Positions 27,397 to 37,892 of a DNA stretch of 64,000 nt are shown one piece after another (within the stretch, counting starts at the first letter, position 1; every line of letters starts with the position of its first letter). The translations under genes were made by a program, and so were the position numbers. The notes beneath the pieces were generated by a model, which was not told where the DNA came from, made no database searches, and saw only the letters and a program-made list of their open reading frames with translations. The stretch comes from Mycolicibacterium neworleansense (GTDB lineage Bacteria > Actinomycetota > Actinomycetes > Mycobacteriales > Mycobacteriaceae): positions 248,001 through 312,000 of the forward strand of contig NZ_CWKH01000002.1 in NCBI RefSeq assembly GCF_001245615.1. The letters are read 5' to 3'.

Positions 27397-28842
27397 TCAG
27401 AATGGTGGTGGTGGTCCGTATTCTTCGGCGAGCCAGGCTTGGTAGTGGCGTTCGTATGCGAGGTCGTTGTTGAGTTCGGCGCGCAGGCGTCGTTCTTCGG
27501 CGATGCGGTCTTGGCGGTCTTGTTCGCGGGTGCGTGAGCGTTTGGGCATCTTCGCGCCGCGGTTCGAGTTCGGGGTCGGAGCTTGGGGTTCGGGCAGGTG
27601 CAGGTTCCCGGTCGGGGTGGCCAGGGTCGGAAACATCGCGGCGCCGTGCGGTTCGGTGGTGTAGGTGTGCCCGGTGGGTGTGGTGATTTCCACTGTCCCA
27701 TCGGGTAACTGACGATCCGACCAGCCCGGGCAGAACGTCTTCACCAGGTGGTGTGCCCGGCAGTACAGCTTGGTGTTGGACGGATGGGCCGGACCCTGCG
27801 GATAGGGCATGGTGTGGTCGATGTCGCAGCGTTGCACCGGGGCATCACAACCGGGGAAGCGGCACGTCAGGTCACGGAAGCGGATGAACTCCGACAATGC
27901 CACCGACGGGCGATACCCCGGCTCGGCGCCCTCGGGGACGGTGGGTACGGCGGGTATCCGTACCGGCTTGAGCCTGGCCGTGGCGGCAAGGGCGCGCACG
28001 CTGTGGGCGGGCAGGATCCCGTGCCCGGGCAGATACCCCGGATCCTCACCTGTTCCATCCAGGGTCGATTGCTCGGCCAACACGTGAACCACCGCCGCGT
28101 CAGCGGCCGCGCGTTTCTGCCCGGCCGGGCAGTCCTCACGGCCGCACCGGCAGTCCAGCTGGGCTTGCAGCCGGGCCAACGGCCCCACCGCATCGGCACG
28201 ACGCCGCTCACGGGTGCGCGGATCATGCTCACACACCGTGTCAGCCAACGCATCCAGGCGTTGATCCAAGGCAGCCCCATCGGCGGCGTCGATGTTGGCC
28301 ACTACCGTGGCCGTGCCCGGGCGGCCCGGATCGACCTGCACAAACCGATCCTGGGCCAGATCCGGCGGGACCCGTTGCCCGTTCGGGTCGAGTTTGGCGA
28401 CCCACTGATCGATCCGATCGCGCAGTTGGTTTTCCGAGAATCGCATCCACCGATGCGCCCGAGCCGCCAGCTCAGCGTCCAGCCCCGACCACACCGACCG
28501 ATCCGCGGTCTCGGTGCGGGCGATGATCATCCGCACCACCCGATAATCGATATCGCCGACGGCGAAGCGGGCCGCCACCTGGGGCAGCTTGTCGCGCAAC
28601 ACCCGGGCGTGATGCACCTGGGTGCGGGCCCGGCCCCGGCTGATCCGCATCGCCGCCGACACCTCGGCGCACACCTCCTCGTAGGGGTCGGTGCGCCACA
28701 AAATGCTGTCGATCAGTTCCTGTTCACGCAGGGTGTCCAACGCCCCGATCGCGGCGAACCGGGCCGCGATCGCCACCGACTCGGCCCGCGAAGCCGCACC
28801 GACCTGGTCGATCAGGACCACATCAGACACCACATCGAACAT
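27397..28842 (-). CDS. 13E12-repeat/DUF222 HNH endonuclease-domain protein
   Basis: 481 aa. N-terminal DUF222 helical region (about 10-230) and a C-terminal HNH motif: RFPGCDAPVQRCDIDH, PSNTKLYCRAHH, with the zinc-binding Cys and the D-H/N/H-H residues intact. Basic, charged C-terminal tail. The 13E12 family is highly copied in mycobacteria and several M. tuberculosis members are in the LexA/SOS regulon. An SOS box overlaps the start codon here. Biological role unclear; probably DNA-damage associated. Confidence 0.9.
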   Translation of the reverse strand: MFDVVSDVVLIDQVGAASRAESVAIAARFAAIGALDTLREQELIDSILWRTDPYEEVCAEVSAAMRISRGRARTQVHHARVLRDKLPQVAARFAVGDIDYRVVRMIIARTETADRSVWSGLDAELAARAHRWMRFSENQLRDRIDQWVAKLDPNGQRVPPDLAQDRFVQVDPGRPGTATVVANIDAADGAALDQRLDALADTVCEHDPRTRERRRADAVGPLARLQAQLDCRCGREDCPAGQKRAAADAAVVHVLAEQSTLDGTGEDPGYLPGHGILPAHSVRALAATARLKPVRIPAVPTVPEGAEPGYRPSVALSEFIRFRDLTCRFPGCDAPVQRCDIDHTMPYPQGPAHPSNTKLYCRAHHLVKTFCPGWSDRQLPDGTVEITTPTGHTYTTEPHGAAMFPTLATPTGNLHLPEPQAPTPNSNRGAKMPKRSRTREQDRQDRIAEERRLRAELNNDLAYERHYQAWLAEEYGPPPPF

Positions 28843-28850
28843 ACGTTCGA
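28835..28850. promoter_or_regulatory. LexA/SOS box
   Basis: TCGAAC-atac-GTTCGA, a perfect match to the mycobacterial SOS box TCGAAC-N4-GTTCGA. It spans the ATG (28840-28842) of the HNH gene, so bound LexA would cover the transcription start of a leaderless or near-leaderless mRNA. CATACT just upstream on the minus strand can serve as the -10 element. Confidence 0.85.
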
Positions 28851-28892
28851 GTATGCCACCGGGGGCCGACAGGCCAACTCAGCAAACCTGGG

Positions 28893-29564
28893 CTACGCGG
28901 ATTGGTCCCGCTCGCCGTGCAGGTCGATTACTCCGGCGCGGATCAGGATCAGGACACTCACGACGAGCACCCAGATCGGGAACGCGAGGACGATCCACAT
29001 CGTGACATCGCCGGCGATCAGAAGGCCGACTGCGACAAGGTAAGTCGTGTACACAAGCGGGCGTGGCATCAAGCCTGTCTTCAGCCAGATCGTCGCCAGC
29101 GAGATCATGAAGACCGCCGCCATCCGGACGCCGTAGGTCTTGCTCAACGCCATCAGCACCATCTGCCCGAATGTGGCGACATGGCTGTAGGCGGTGGCGT
29201 CGGTGATTCCCGCCCGGCTGGCGATCAACCCGGCCCCGACCGCTGATGAAGTGAACATCATCGCCAGGAACAGGATTCCGCTACCGAGGAACACCGATGA
29301 GAAGAATCGATCCTCATAGCGGCCGAAGCCGTCCCGCACCACGCCGATGAACCACAGGAACGCGATGCCGGCGAACGGCATCAACACCGACGCCACCCGC
29401 AATCGGGTGGTCGCTCCGTCGATCCATTGCGAACCAGGCTCGGCGCCCTCGGGCAGCGCGGTGCGGATCAGCACCAGCGCAATTCCGAACAGCACAGCGA
29501 ACAGCACGCCCGCCAGCGCGGCTGCTCTCGGAGTCGACAAGCGGTGCAAATGTTGTTGAACCAC
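28893..29564 (-). CDS. Conserved multi-pass membrane protein
   Basis: 223 aa from GTG 29564. Six to seven hydrophobic segments, including AALAGVLFAVLFGIALVLI, VLMPFAGIAFLWFIGVV and WIVLAFPIWVLVVSVLILI, with short polar loops. No motif of a transporter or enzyme family recognised. Lies between the thioesterase and the HNH gene, all on the minus strand, with no tight coupling. Function unknown. Confidence 0.7.
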   Translation of the reverse strand: MVQQHLHRLSTPRAAALAGVLFAVLFGIALVLIRTALPEGAEPGSQWIDGATTRLRVASVLMPFAGIAFLWFIGVVRDGFGRYEDRFFSSVFLGSGILFLAMMFTSSAVGAGLIASRAGITDATAYSHVATFGQMVLMALSKTYGVRMAAVFMISLATIWLKTGLMPRPLVYTTYLVAVGLLIAGDVTMWIVLAFPIWVLVVSVLILIRAGVIDLHGERDQSA

Positions 29565-29634
29565 GGCGACATAGTGACACCCGGCACCGCAAAGTGGCGG
29601 GAGATCGCGATTCGATGCGAAATCGAGTCCGGTG

Positions 29635-31565
<1,931 letters not shown>

Positions 31566-31655
31566 CTAATCTTCCGCACTAATGTGATGCAGCCGGTAGG
31601 TCACCTTATCCCAGCTCACGCCAGGAACACATTTGTCTGACCGCAAGGAGCAGTT

Positions 31656-32237
31656 TTGACCACCTCAGACGGGGTTGCGGTGGTCGGTACGGCGCCTGTT
31701 CCACGCCCGCTGCGCAACCTGCCCAGGGTTGATGTCGACGACCTCGGCACCCATCGCAGACTGGTCGTGACCGGCGGCGAAGCCGAACTGGCCGCCGTGC
31801 TCACCTCGTTGCTGCGCGCCGATCGACTCGACGTCGAGGTCGCCGCGGCGGCAGGCAGCTGGTCCGCCCGGCGAGCGCTCCGCGCGCCCGCTCGGCGTGT
31901 CCCGCTGATCCGCGACGAGACGGGAACGGTGCTGGTAGGCGCCGCGCAATGGCATGGGCCCGACGGCGAGCCGCTGCAGGGTGAGGCCATCGTCGACGAC
32001 GTCGTGCTGTTCGACGGCGAGGCGCCCGGGGTCCGGGTCGAGCCCACGTTGAACATGCCGGGACTGCGCGCGAGCGTGCTGTCGGATCGAGGCCGCCCGG
32101 GCCGCTGGGTCGCCGGACGCGCCGCGCAGCTGGGCACCCCAGGTGCGCAGGTGATCCGGGACGGCGTGCCCGCGCCGCGGACCACGCGACGTTCGACGTT
32201 CTACCGGCACACCGAAGGCTGGTTGCGCGTCGGCTGA
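31656..32237 (+). CDS. Conserved hypothetical protein (Rv0358-like)
   Basis: 193 aa from TTG 31656, chosen for the AAGGAG at 31645-31650. Contains RLVVTGGEAELAAVLTSLL and, near the end, Arg-rich RRSTFYRHTEGWLR. No enzymatic motif recognised. Conserved next to purA in mycobacteria and followed after 29 nt by the site-2 protease. Soluble, Arg/Val/Leu-rich, likely single domain. Function unknown. Confidence 0.75.
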   Translation: MTTSDGVAVVGTAPVPRPLRNLPRVDVDDLGTHRRLVVTGGEAELAAVLTSLLRADRLDVEVAAAAGSWSARRALRAPARRVPLIRDETGTVLVGAAQWHGPDGEPLQGEAIVDDVVLFDGEAPGVRVEPTLNMPGLRASVLSDRGRPGRWVAGRAAQLGTPGAQVIRDGVPAPRTTRRSTFYRHTEGWLRVG

Positions 32238-32266
32238 ACCAGGCGATATTGCCGTAGCGTCGAATC

Positions 32267-33046
32267 GTGAACATCCGCCCGCTGCATCAGTCGGTACGGC
32301 CGAGCCCGGTCTTCCTCGCTGTCGTCGCGCTCACCGCCGCGGGCGGAGTGCTGGCCTGGATGGCCGCCGACACGGTCAAACCGCTGTCCTACGTCGGCGT
32401 ATTCATCCTCGTGATCGCGGGCTGGCTGGTTTCGCTGTGTCTGCACGAATTCGGCCACGCCTTCACGGCATGGCGCTTCGGCGACCACGACGTGGCAGTA
32501 CGCGGCTATCTGACCCTGAATCCCTTCAAGTACTCCCATCCCCTGCTGTCACTGGGGTTGCCGGTGTTGTTCATCGCCCTCGGCGGCATCGGACTGCCCG
32601 GCGGGGCGGTCTATGTGCGCACCTCGTGGATGACCGCCCGGCAGAAAACTCTGGTCAGCCTGGCCGGCCCGGCCGCCAACCTGGTGCTGGCGGTACTACT
32701 TCTGGGCATCACGAAGATCTTCTTCGACCCGGCTCACGCGGTGTTCTGGTCCGGCCTCGCCTTCCTCGGTTTCCTGCAGGTCACCGCCGTCGTACTGAAT
32801 CTGCTGCCGATTCCCGGTCTGGACGGCTACGGTGCGCTGGAACCGCATCTGAGCCCCGATACCCAGCGGGCGCTGGAACCCGCCAAGCAATGGGGTTTCT
32901 TCATCCTGTTGATCCTGCTGATCACGCCTGCACTCAACCGATGGTTCTTCTCGGTGGTGTTCTGGTTCGTCGACCTCTCCGGCGTGCCGAGCCAGCTCGT
33001 TTCGGTGGGCAGCCAGCTGACCCGGTTCTGGTCCGCCTGGCTCTAG
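32267..33046 (+). CDS. Site-2-type zinc metalloprotease family protein (Rv0359-like)
   Basis: 259 aa from GTG 32267. M50-family membrane protein with HEFGH (His60, Glu61, His64) and a second-site LLPIPGLDG (Asp186), the zinc site of intramembrane proteases. Five to six TM segments, no PDZ domain. Homologues may act as intramembrane proteases or as non-proteolytic members; the catalytic residues are intact here. Operon partner of the Rv0358-like gene. Confidence 0.87.
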   Translation: MNIRPLHQSVRPSPVFLAVVALTAAGGVLAWMAADTVKPLSYVGVFILVIAGWLVSLCLHEFGHAFTAWRFGDHDVAVRGYLTLNPFKYSHPLLSLGLPVLFIALGGIGLPGGAVYVRTSWMTARQKTLVSLAGPAANLVLAVLLLGITKIFFDPAHAVFWSGLAFLGFLQVTAVVLNLLPIPGLDGYGALEPHLSPDTQRALEPAKQWGFFILLILLITPALNRWFFSVVFWFVDLSGVPSQLVSVGSQLTRFWSAWL

Positions 33047-33093
33047 TCTTCGCCGGCGACCGGCCGTCGCGGCCACGCACGCCGCCGCGTCAC

Positions 33094-33221
33094 GCCGGTG
33101 TGACACTCGGCAGCGACAGCCACTCTGGCGTGACAAAGCACCCACGCCTCCGGGCCATCTCGACCCTGGCGTCACGCTGGCGTGACACTCGGCGGCGAGG
33201 GCCACTCTGGCGTGACAAAGC
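33094..33221. repeat. Two 46-nt direct repeats with internal palindromes
   Basis: Copies at 33094-33139 and 33176-33221 (82-nt period) differ at only a few positions. Each carries the core GTGACACTCGGC and CCACTCTGGCGTGACAAAGC. Copy 2 is preceded by the inverted repeat GTCACGC-tg-GCGTGAC (33171-33186). The array fills most of the 251-nt spacer between the protease and CDF genes. Looks like a short dispersed intergenic repeat family. Confidence 0.7.
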
Positions 33222-33261
33222 GGTCGCGGGGTGACGCGGCCAGACCGTGCGGTCCAGAACC

Positions 33262-33297
33262 TTGCAACATATGCATACTTCCGCATATATTTCGGGC
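33262..33297 (+). promoter_or_regulatory. CDF promoter with ArsR/SmtB-like operator
   Basis: Inverted repeat ATATGC-atacttcc-GCATAT (33269-33288), AT-rich, like operators of ArsR/SmtB-type metal sensors. It sits between a possible -35 TTGCAA (33262-33267) and -10 TATATT (33286-33291). Transcription would start about at the ATG of the exporter (33298), giving a leaderless mRNA. No ArsR gene is in the window, so the sensor must act in trans. Confidence 0.6.
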
Positions 33298-34194
33298 ATG
33301 GGTGCCGGCCACAATCACAGCCACAGCAGCGATACCCGCGTCAGCAGGATGATCATCGCCGCGGCGATCCTCAGTGCGTTCTTCGTCCTTGAGCTGGTCA
33401 CCGCGCTGCTGATCAACTCGATCGCCCTGCTGGCCGACGCCGGCCACATGCTGACCGACCTGGTCGCGATGTTCATGGGGTTGACCGCGGTGTTGCTGGC
33501 GAAGCGCGGCAGCACGTCCCCGGCTCGCACCTACGGCTGGCACCGGGCCGAGGTGTTCACCGCGGTGGCCAATGCCGCCCTGCTGCTGGGTGTGGCGGGC
33601 TTCATCCTGTACGAGGCCATCGAGCGCCTCGGCAACGCTCCCGACGTCCCCGGCGTGCCGATGATCGTCGTGGCCCTGGCCGGCCTGGCCGCCAACGCCG
33701 TCGTGGTGATGCTGCTGCGGTCGCAGTCCAAGGACAGCCTGGCGGTCAAGGGCGCCTACATGGAGGTCGTGGCCGACACCGTCGGCAGCATCGGCGTCCT
33801 GGTCGCAGGCATCATCACCGTCACCACCGGGTGGCCCTATGCCGACGTGGTGGTCGCGGTCCTCGTCGCCCTGTGGGTGCTGCCGCGGGCCATCGCCCTG
33901 GCCCGCGCCGCGCTGCGGATCCTGAGCGAGTCCTCACCGCAGCACATCGACGTGGACGAACTGCGGACCGCGCTCGAATCGGTGGACGGCGTGACCGGCG
34001 TGCACGACCTGCACGTGTGGACGCTGGTTCCCGGCAAGGACATGGTCACCGCGCACCTGACGAGCAGTGCCGACACTGCCCGGGTGCTCGACGACGCGCG
34101 AGCGGTCCTGAACGCCCGCGGCCTGGCGCACGCCACGGTGCAGGTGGAACCGCCCGACTCGGCCGAAGACTGCTCCTGCGAGGCGAAAGACTGA
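33298..34194 (+). CDS. CDF-family metal-ion exporter
   Basis: 298 aa from ATG 33298; a 17-codon upstream extension is open, but the metal operator lies within it. His-rich N-terminus GHNHSHSS, six TM helices, metal-site motifs LLADAGHMLTD and YMEVVADTVGS, and a C-terminal cytoplasmic domain with VTGVHDLHVWTL. Exports Zn2+ or another divalent ion (ZitB/CzcD type). The C-terminus ends in Cys-rich DCSCEAKD. Confidence 0.93.
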   Translation: MGAGHNHSHSSDTRVSRMIIAAAILSAFFVLELVTALLINSIALLADAGHMLTDLVAMFMGLTAVLLAKRGSTSPARTYGWHRAEVFTAVANAALLLGVAGFILYEAIERLGNAPDVPGVPMIVVALAGLAANAVVVMLLRSQSKDSLAVKGAYMEVVADTVGSIGVLVAGIITVTTGWPYADVVVAVLVALWVLPRAIALARAALRILSESSPQHIDVDELRTALESVDGVTGVHDLHVWTLVPGKDMVTAHLTSSADTARVLDDARAVLNARGLAHATVQVEPPDSAEDCSCEAKD

Positions 34195-34197
34195 GGA

Positions 34198-34614
34198 TCA
34201 GGCCAAGCCGAGTTCGGCGCGCGCCGACGGATCGCAGTCGTCGATCAGGTCCAGGCACCGCTGGAACTCGTCGGTCTCGCCGATGTCGTCGGCGGCCCGT
34301 GCCAGCGCGGCCACACACCGCAGGAATCCCTGGTTCGGCTCGTGCGCGAACGGCACCGGGCCGAAACCCTTCCAGCCGTTGCGACGCAACTGATCCAGCC
34401 CGCGGTGGTAACCGGTGCGGGCGTAGGCATATGCGGTGACGGCCTTGTCGTCGGCGAGCGCTTGCTCGGCCAGCACCGCCCATGCGATCGACGCCGACGG
34501 GTGGGCGGCAGCCACCACGGCCGCCTTTTCACCCGCAGCCAGTTCGTCCTCGGCCTCAGGGTCCCCGGGAAGGAGGACCGGCTCCGGCCCCAACAAATCA
34601 CCCATCCGTGTCAT
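34198..34614 (-). CDS. DUF3151 protein (Rv0360c-like)
   Basis: 138 aa from ATG 34614 (MTRMGDLLGPEPVLLPGDPE). Helical, TPR-like protein with AYAYARTGYHRGLDQLRRNG and GFLRCVAALARAADDIGE; actinobacterial DUF3151. Converges on the CDF gene with only 3 nt between stops. Function unknown. Confidence 0.88.
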   Translation of the reverse strand: MTRMGDLLGPEPVLLPGDPEAEDELAAGEKAAVVAAAHPSASIAWAVLAEQALADDKAVTAYAYARTGYHRGLDQLRRNGWKGFGPVPFAHEPNQGFLRCVAALARAADDIGETDEFQRCLDLIDDCDPSARAELGLA

Positions 34615-34678
34615 GGGCCTATTGTGCACCGACCGATAAGCTCCACCGGTAGCGACGTACGGGAGGACCGCAGCAGGG

Positions 34679-35470
34679 ATGTCGAACCCAACCGGACCTG
34701 ACGAGGACCGCGCCGACCACAGCGACACACCGACCGAGAAGGTCGAGTTGCCGAACATGTCCGAGGCGACCGAGCCGGCCACCGAGATCTTCGGCTCGGC
34801 CGACGAAGTCACCGGCGAGGTGCACCTCAGCGAGGAACGTCGCTTCACCGCGCCGTCCGGCTTCGACTCGTCGACGCAGAAGATCGACACCCCTCCCGAC
34901 CCGGAGACCGAGGTGTTCGCACCGCCCGCCGAGGGCGACACCGTCGCCGCCGAGGCGCCCAAAGGTGCTGCCCCACAAGTTATCCCACCGCGCGAGGAAC
35001 AAGAGCAGAAGCCGCAGCCCGCTGCCCGCCGCAGTTGGGGGTGGGTGGTCGCGGTCGTGTTGGTGATCGCCGCGTTGGTGGCGATCGCGGTACTCGGCAC
35101 CGTCCTGCTGACCCGCAACTCGCCGTTGACCGTGTCCGAGGAGGACGAGGTCCGCTCAACGATCCAGGACTTCGACTCCGCCATCCAACGCGGGGACCTG
35201 GCGGCGCTGCGGTCGATCACCTGCGGCACCACCCGCGACAACTACGTCAAGTACGACCAGAAGGCCTGGGATGAAACCCATGCCCGGGTGGAGTCGGCCA
35301 AGCAGTACCCCGTGGTGGCCAGCATCGACCAGGTCATCGTCAACGGCGATCACGCCGAGGCCAACGTCACCAGCTTCATGGCCTTCGCCCCGCAAACCCG
35401 CTCCACCCGCAGTTTCGACCTCCAGTTCCGCGACAACCAGTGGAAGATCTGCCAGGCGCCCACCGGCTAA
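34679..35470 (+). CDS. Membrane-anchored protein with acidic N-terminus (Rv0361-like)
   Basis: 263 aa. About 115 residues of acidic, Pro/Glu/Thr-rich cytoplasmic N-terminus with repeated ATEIFGS/ETEVFAPP-like segments, one TM helix (about 121-144), then an exported DUF4878/NTF2-like domain ending in SFDLQFRDNQWKICQ. Topology type II. Conserved in mycobacteria beside DUF3151, as Rv0360c/Rv0361. Function unknown; the N-terminal Thr-rich repeats could be phosphorylated by STPKs, but that is inference. Confidence 0.8.
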   Translation: MSNPTGPDEDRADHSDTPTEKVELPNMSEATEPATEIFGSADEVTGEVHLSEERRFTAPSGFDSSTQKIDTPPDPETEVFAPPAEGDTVAAEAPKGAAPQVIPPREEQEQKPQPAARRSWGWVVAVVLVIAALVAIAVLGTVLLTRNSPLTVSEEDEVRSTIQDFDSAIQRGDLAALRSITCGTTRDNYVKYDQKAWDETHARVESAKQYPVVASIDQVIVNGDHAEANVTSFMAFAPQTRSTRSFDLQFRDNQWKICQAPTG

Positions 35471-35479
35471 CCTGGTCGG

Positions 35480-36070
35480 GTGACCCTGCGCGGACCCAAG
35501 CTCTGGCTGGCCATCTTCGCGCTCGGGGCAGTTATCGTCGTCGGCGTTGCCGCGCTGGTGGTCCGGCAACCGGACTCGGTACTCGACGTCCTGCCCGGCA
35601 AACGGGTTGCCTTCCCCCAACTCGACCGTGCCGCCCTCGACCCGGGCCAGGCGCGCGTCGTCGACGTACTGCAGGCCCAGTACGAAGCCCAGCCCGGCGG
35701 CAGTCACTTCTCCGAAGGCGTCGACGAGCCGTGGTGTGCCGATTTCGTCAGCTGGGTCCTCAACGAGGCAGGCCAGCCGCTGTCCAACCCGAACTCGGGC
35801 GGCTGGCGGATCCCGGGGGTGTACACGCTGCAGGAGTACTACCAGGGTGCGGGCCGGTTCGCCGAGCCAGGGGCTTACCGGCCGCGCAGCGGTGACGTGG
35901 TGATGTACGCCGATGGCAGCCCGCTCGGGCTGCACGCGAATTTCGTTGTGGCCGTGGATGACACCGCGATCACCACAGTCGGCGGCAACGAGGAGGGCGG
36001 CATCCGTGTGCACACCCTCGACGACGCCGAGATCGCGGGCATCCTCGGGTACGGCCGGCTGGCCGCCTAA
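35480..36070 (+). CDS. Exported CHAP-domain amidase
   Basis: 196 aa from GTG 35480. Signal anchor (about residues 8-28, LAIFALGAVIVVGVAALVV) followed by a CHAP (NlpC/P60-like) domain: Cys86 in EPWCADFVSW, His152 in GLHANFVV, and an Asn in the GGNEEGG loop. Such enzymes cut peptidoglycan peptide bonds. Follows the Rv0361-like gene by 9 nt. In M. tuberculosis mgtE occupies this spot (Rv0362), so the gene content differs here. Tail-to-tail stop overlap with fba. Confidence 0.85.
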   Translation: MTLRGPKLWLAIFALGAVIVVGVAALVVRQPDSVLDVLPGKRVAFPQLDRAALDPGQARVVDVLQAQYEAQPGGSHFSEGVDEPWCADFVSWVLNEAGQPLSNPNSGGWRIPGVYTLQEYYQGAGRFAEPGAYRPRSGDVVMYADGSPLGLHANFVVAVDDTAITTVGGNEEGGIRVHTLDDAEIAGILGYGRLAA

Positions 36071-37104
36071 CCGGCGGTGACGCTGCGCCCGGCGCTGTGC
36101 AGGTCGTTGCAGGCCTCGATGACACGCTCGGCCATCGACGCCTCGGCCTTCTTCAGGTAGCTGCGCGGGTCGTAGACCTTCTTGTTGCCGACTTCGCCGT
36201 CCACCTTCAGAACCCCGTCGTAGTTGGTGAACATGTGCGCGGCCAGCGGACGGGTGAACGCGTATTGGGTGTCGGTGTCGACGTTCATCTTCACCACCCC
36301 GTACTTGAGCGAATCCTCGATCTCGGACTTCAGCGATCCCGATCCGCCGTGGAAGACGAAGTCAAAAGGCTTTGCATCAGCGGGCAATCCGAGCTTGGCA
36401 GCGGCGACGCGCTGCCCCTCGGCCAGCACCTCGGGCTTGAGCACCACGTTGCCCGGCTTGTACACGCCGTGCACGTTGCCGAACGTCGCGGCCAGCAGAT
36501 AAGCCCCCTGCTCTCCGGAACCCAGCGCGTCAATGGTCTTCTCGAAGTCCTCCGAGGAGGTGTAGAGCTTCTCGTTGATCTCGGCCTCGACGCCGTCCTC
36601 CTCGCCGCCGACCACACCGATCTCGACCTCGAGGACGATCTTGGCCGCGGAGGCGAGCTTCAACAGCTCCTGAGCGATGGAGAGGTTCTCATCGATCGGG
36701 ACGGCCGAGCCGTCCCACATGTGCGACTGGAACAGCGGGTTGCGGCCCGCGGCGACCCGCTCGGCCGAAATCGCCAACAGCGGCCGCACATAGGTGTCCA
36801 GCTTGTCCTTCGGACAGTGGTCGGTGTGCAGCGCCACGGTGATCGGGTACCTCTCGGCGATCACGTGGGCGAACTCGGCCAGCGCGACGGCGCCGGTCAC
36901 CATGTCCTTGACCCCCAGCCCGGAGCCGAACTCGGCCCCACCGGTGGAGAACTGGATGATGCCGTCGCTGCCCGCATCGGCGAAACCCTTGATGGCAGCG
37001 TTGATCGTCTCCGACGACGTGCAGTTGATGGCCGGGAACGCAAAGGAATGCTCCTTGGCCCGGCCCAGCATCTCGGCATAGACCTCAGGCGTGGCGATCG
37101 GCAT
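36067..37104 (-). CDS. fba: Class II fructose-bisphosphate aldolase
   Basis: 345 aa from ATG 37104 (SD GGAAGGAC upstream). Zinc enzyme cleaving fructose 1,6-bisphosphate to DHAP and glyceraldehyde 3-phosphate. Visible: FAFPAINCTSSETINAAI, the zinc-binding HTDHCPKDKLDTY region, FVFHGGSGS and KMNVDTDTQYAFTRP. Essentially the length of M. tuberculosis Fba (Rv0363c). Monocistronic, divergent from DedA. Confidence 0.98.
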   Translation of the reverse strand: MPIATPEVYAEMLGRAKEHSFAFPAINCTSSETINAAIKGFADAGSDGIIQFSTGGAEFGSGLGVKDMVTGAVALAEFAHVIAERYPITVALHTDHCPKDKLDTYVRPLLAISAERVAAGRNPLFQSHMWDGSAVPIDENLSIAQELLKLASAAKIVLEVEIGVVGGEEDGVEAEINEKLYTSSEDFEKTIDALGSGEQGAYLLAATFGNVHGVYKPGNVVLKPEVLAEGQRVAAAKLGLPADAKPFDFVFHGGSGSLKSEIEDSLKYGVVKMNVDTDTQYAFTRPLAAHMFTNYDGVLKVDGEVGNKKVYDPRSYLKKAEASMAERVIEACNDLHSAGRSVTAG

Positions 37105-37191
37105 GGCTTGTCCTTCCATCTGGACGCGTGTTCTAGCTCGGGGTTATCGCAGGTGAAGACCGGTGGTGGGGCCCAGGTACCCTTAGGAGTC

Positions 37192-37884
37192 GTGATCGAC
37201 ACCGCCCTGAATGAGGCTACGACCAATCTGGCGCTCATGCCGGATTTCATGGATCCGCTGCACCTCATCGGATCCTTCGGCACCTGGGCCCTGGTGGGCA
37301 TCCTGGTGGTCGTCTTCGTCGAGTCCGGGGTGCTGTTCCCCGTCCTCCCCGGTGACTCACTGCTGTTCGTCGCCGGCATGCTTGCCGCGGGCACGGCTGC
37401 CCAGGGAACGGCGGTGGACGCCAACTTCGAACTCTGGCAGCTGTTGGTCTTCATTCCGGTGGCCGCGGTCCTCGGCGGCCAGGTCGGCTACCTCATCGGC
37501 CGGTTCATCGGAGTCGAGATGTTCAAGCCGGACGCCCGAGTGTTGAAGCAGAAGTACCTGGACGAGGCCCACGCGTTCTTCGAGCAGCGCGGGCCGTTCG
37601 CAATCGTCATCGCCCGTTTCGTGCCGATCGTGCGGACCCTGGCACCGATCGTCGCGGGCGCGGCCAAGATGCGGTACTCGGTGTTCACCACGTTCAACGT
37701 GCTGGGCGCCATCGTGTGGGGCGTCGGCCTCGTGCTGCTCGGCTACTGGCTGGGCCAGTTCGAGATCATCCAGAAGCTTCTCGAGCCGATCTTCATCCTG
37801 ATCGTCGTGGCCTCGGTCGCGCCGATGTTCATCGAGTGGTTCAAGCGCCGCCGCGCCGCCAAGAAGGCCGCCGAGCAGGTCTGA
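37192..37884 (+). CDS. DedA-family membrane protein (Rv0364-like)
   Basis: 230 aa from GTG 37192; the AGGAG ends only 2 nt before it, so ATG 37237 is a real alternative start. DedA/SNARE-associated fold: FVESGVLFPVLPGDSLLFVAG, LGGQVGYLIGRFIG, the F-x-R-F/Arg motif IARFVPIVRTLAPIVAGAAKM and a Lys/Arg-rich C-terminus. Family members are proton-driven lipid carriers (undecaprenyl-phosphate or phospholipid scramblase activity). Next to fba as in M. tuberculosis. Confidence 0.9.
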   Translation: MIDTALNEATTNLALMPDFMDPLHLIGSFGTWALVGILVVVFVESGVLFPVLPGDSLLFVAGMLAAGTAAQGTAVDANFELWQLLVFIPVAAVLGGQVGYLIGRFIGVEMFKPDARVLKQKYLDEAHAFFEQRGPFAIVIARFVPIVRTLAPIVAGAAKMRYSVFTTFNVLGAIVWGVGLVLLGYWLGQFEIIQKLLEPIFILIVVASVAPMFIEWFKRRRAAKKAAEQV

Positions 37885-37892
37885 CCGAGCCG

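Noticed and set aside
33094..33221. CRISPR array
   Set aside because: Only two copies, with internal palindromes, no cas genes, and repeat-spacer geometry unlike a CRISPR.
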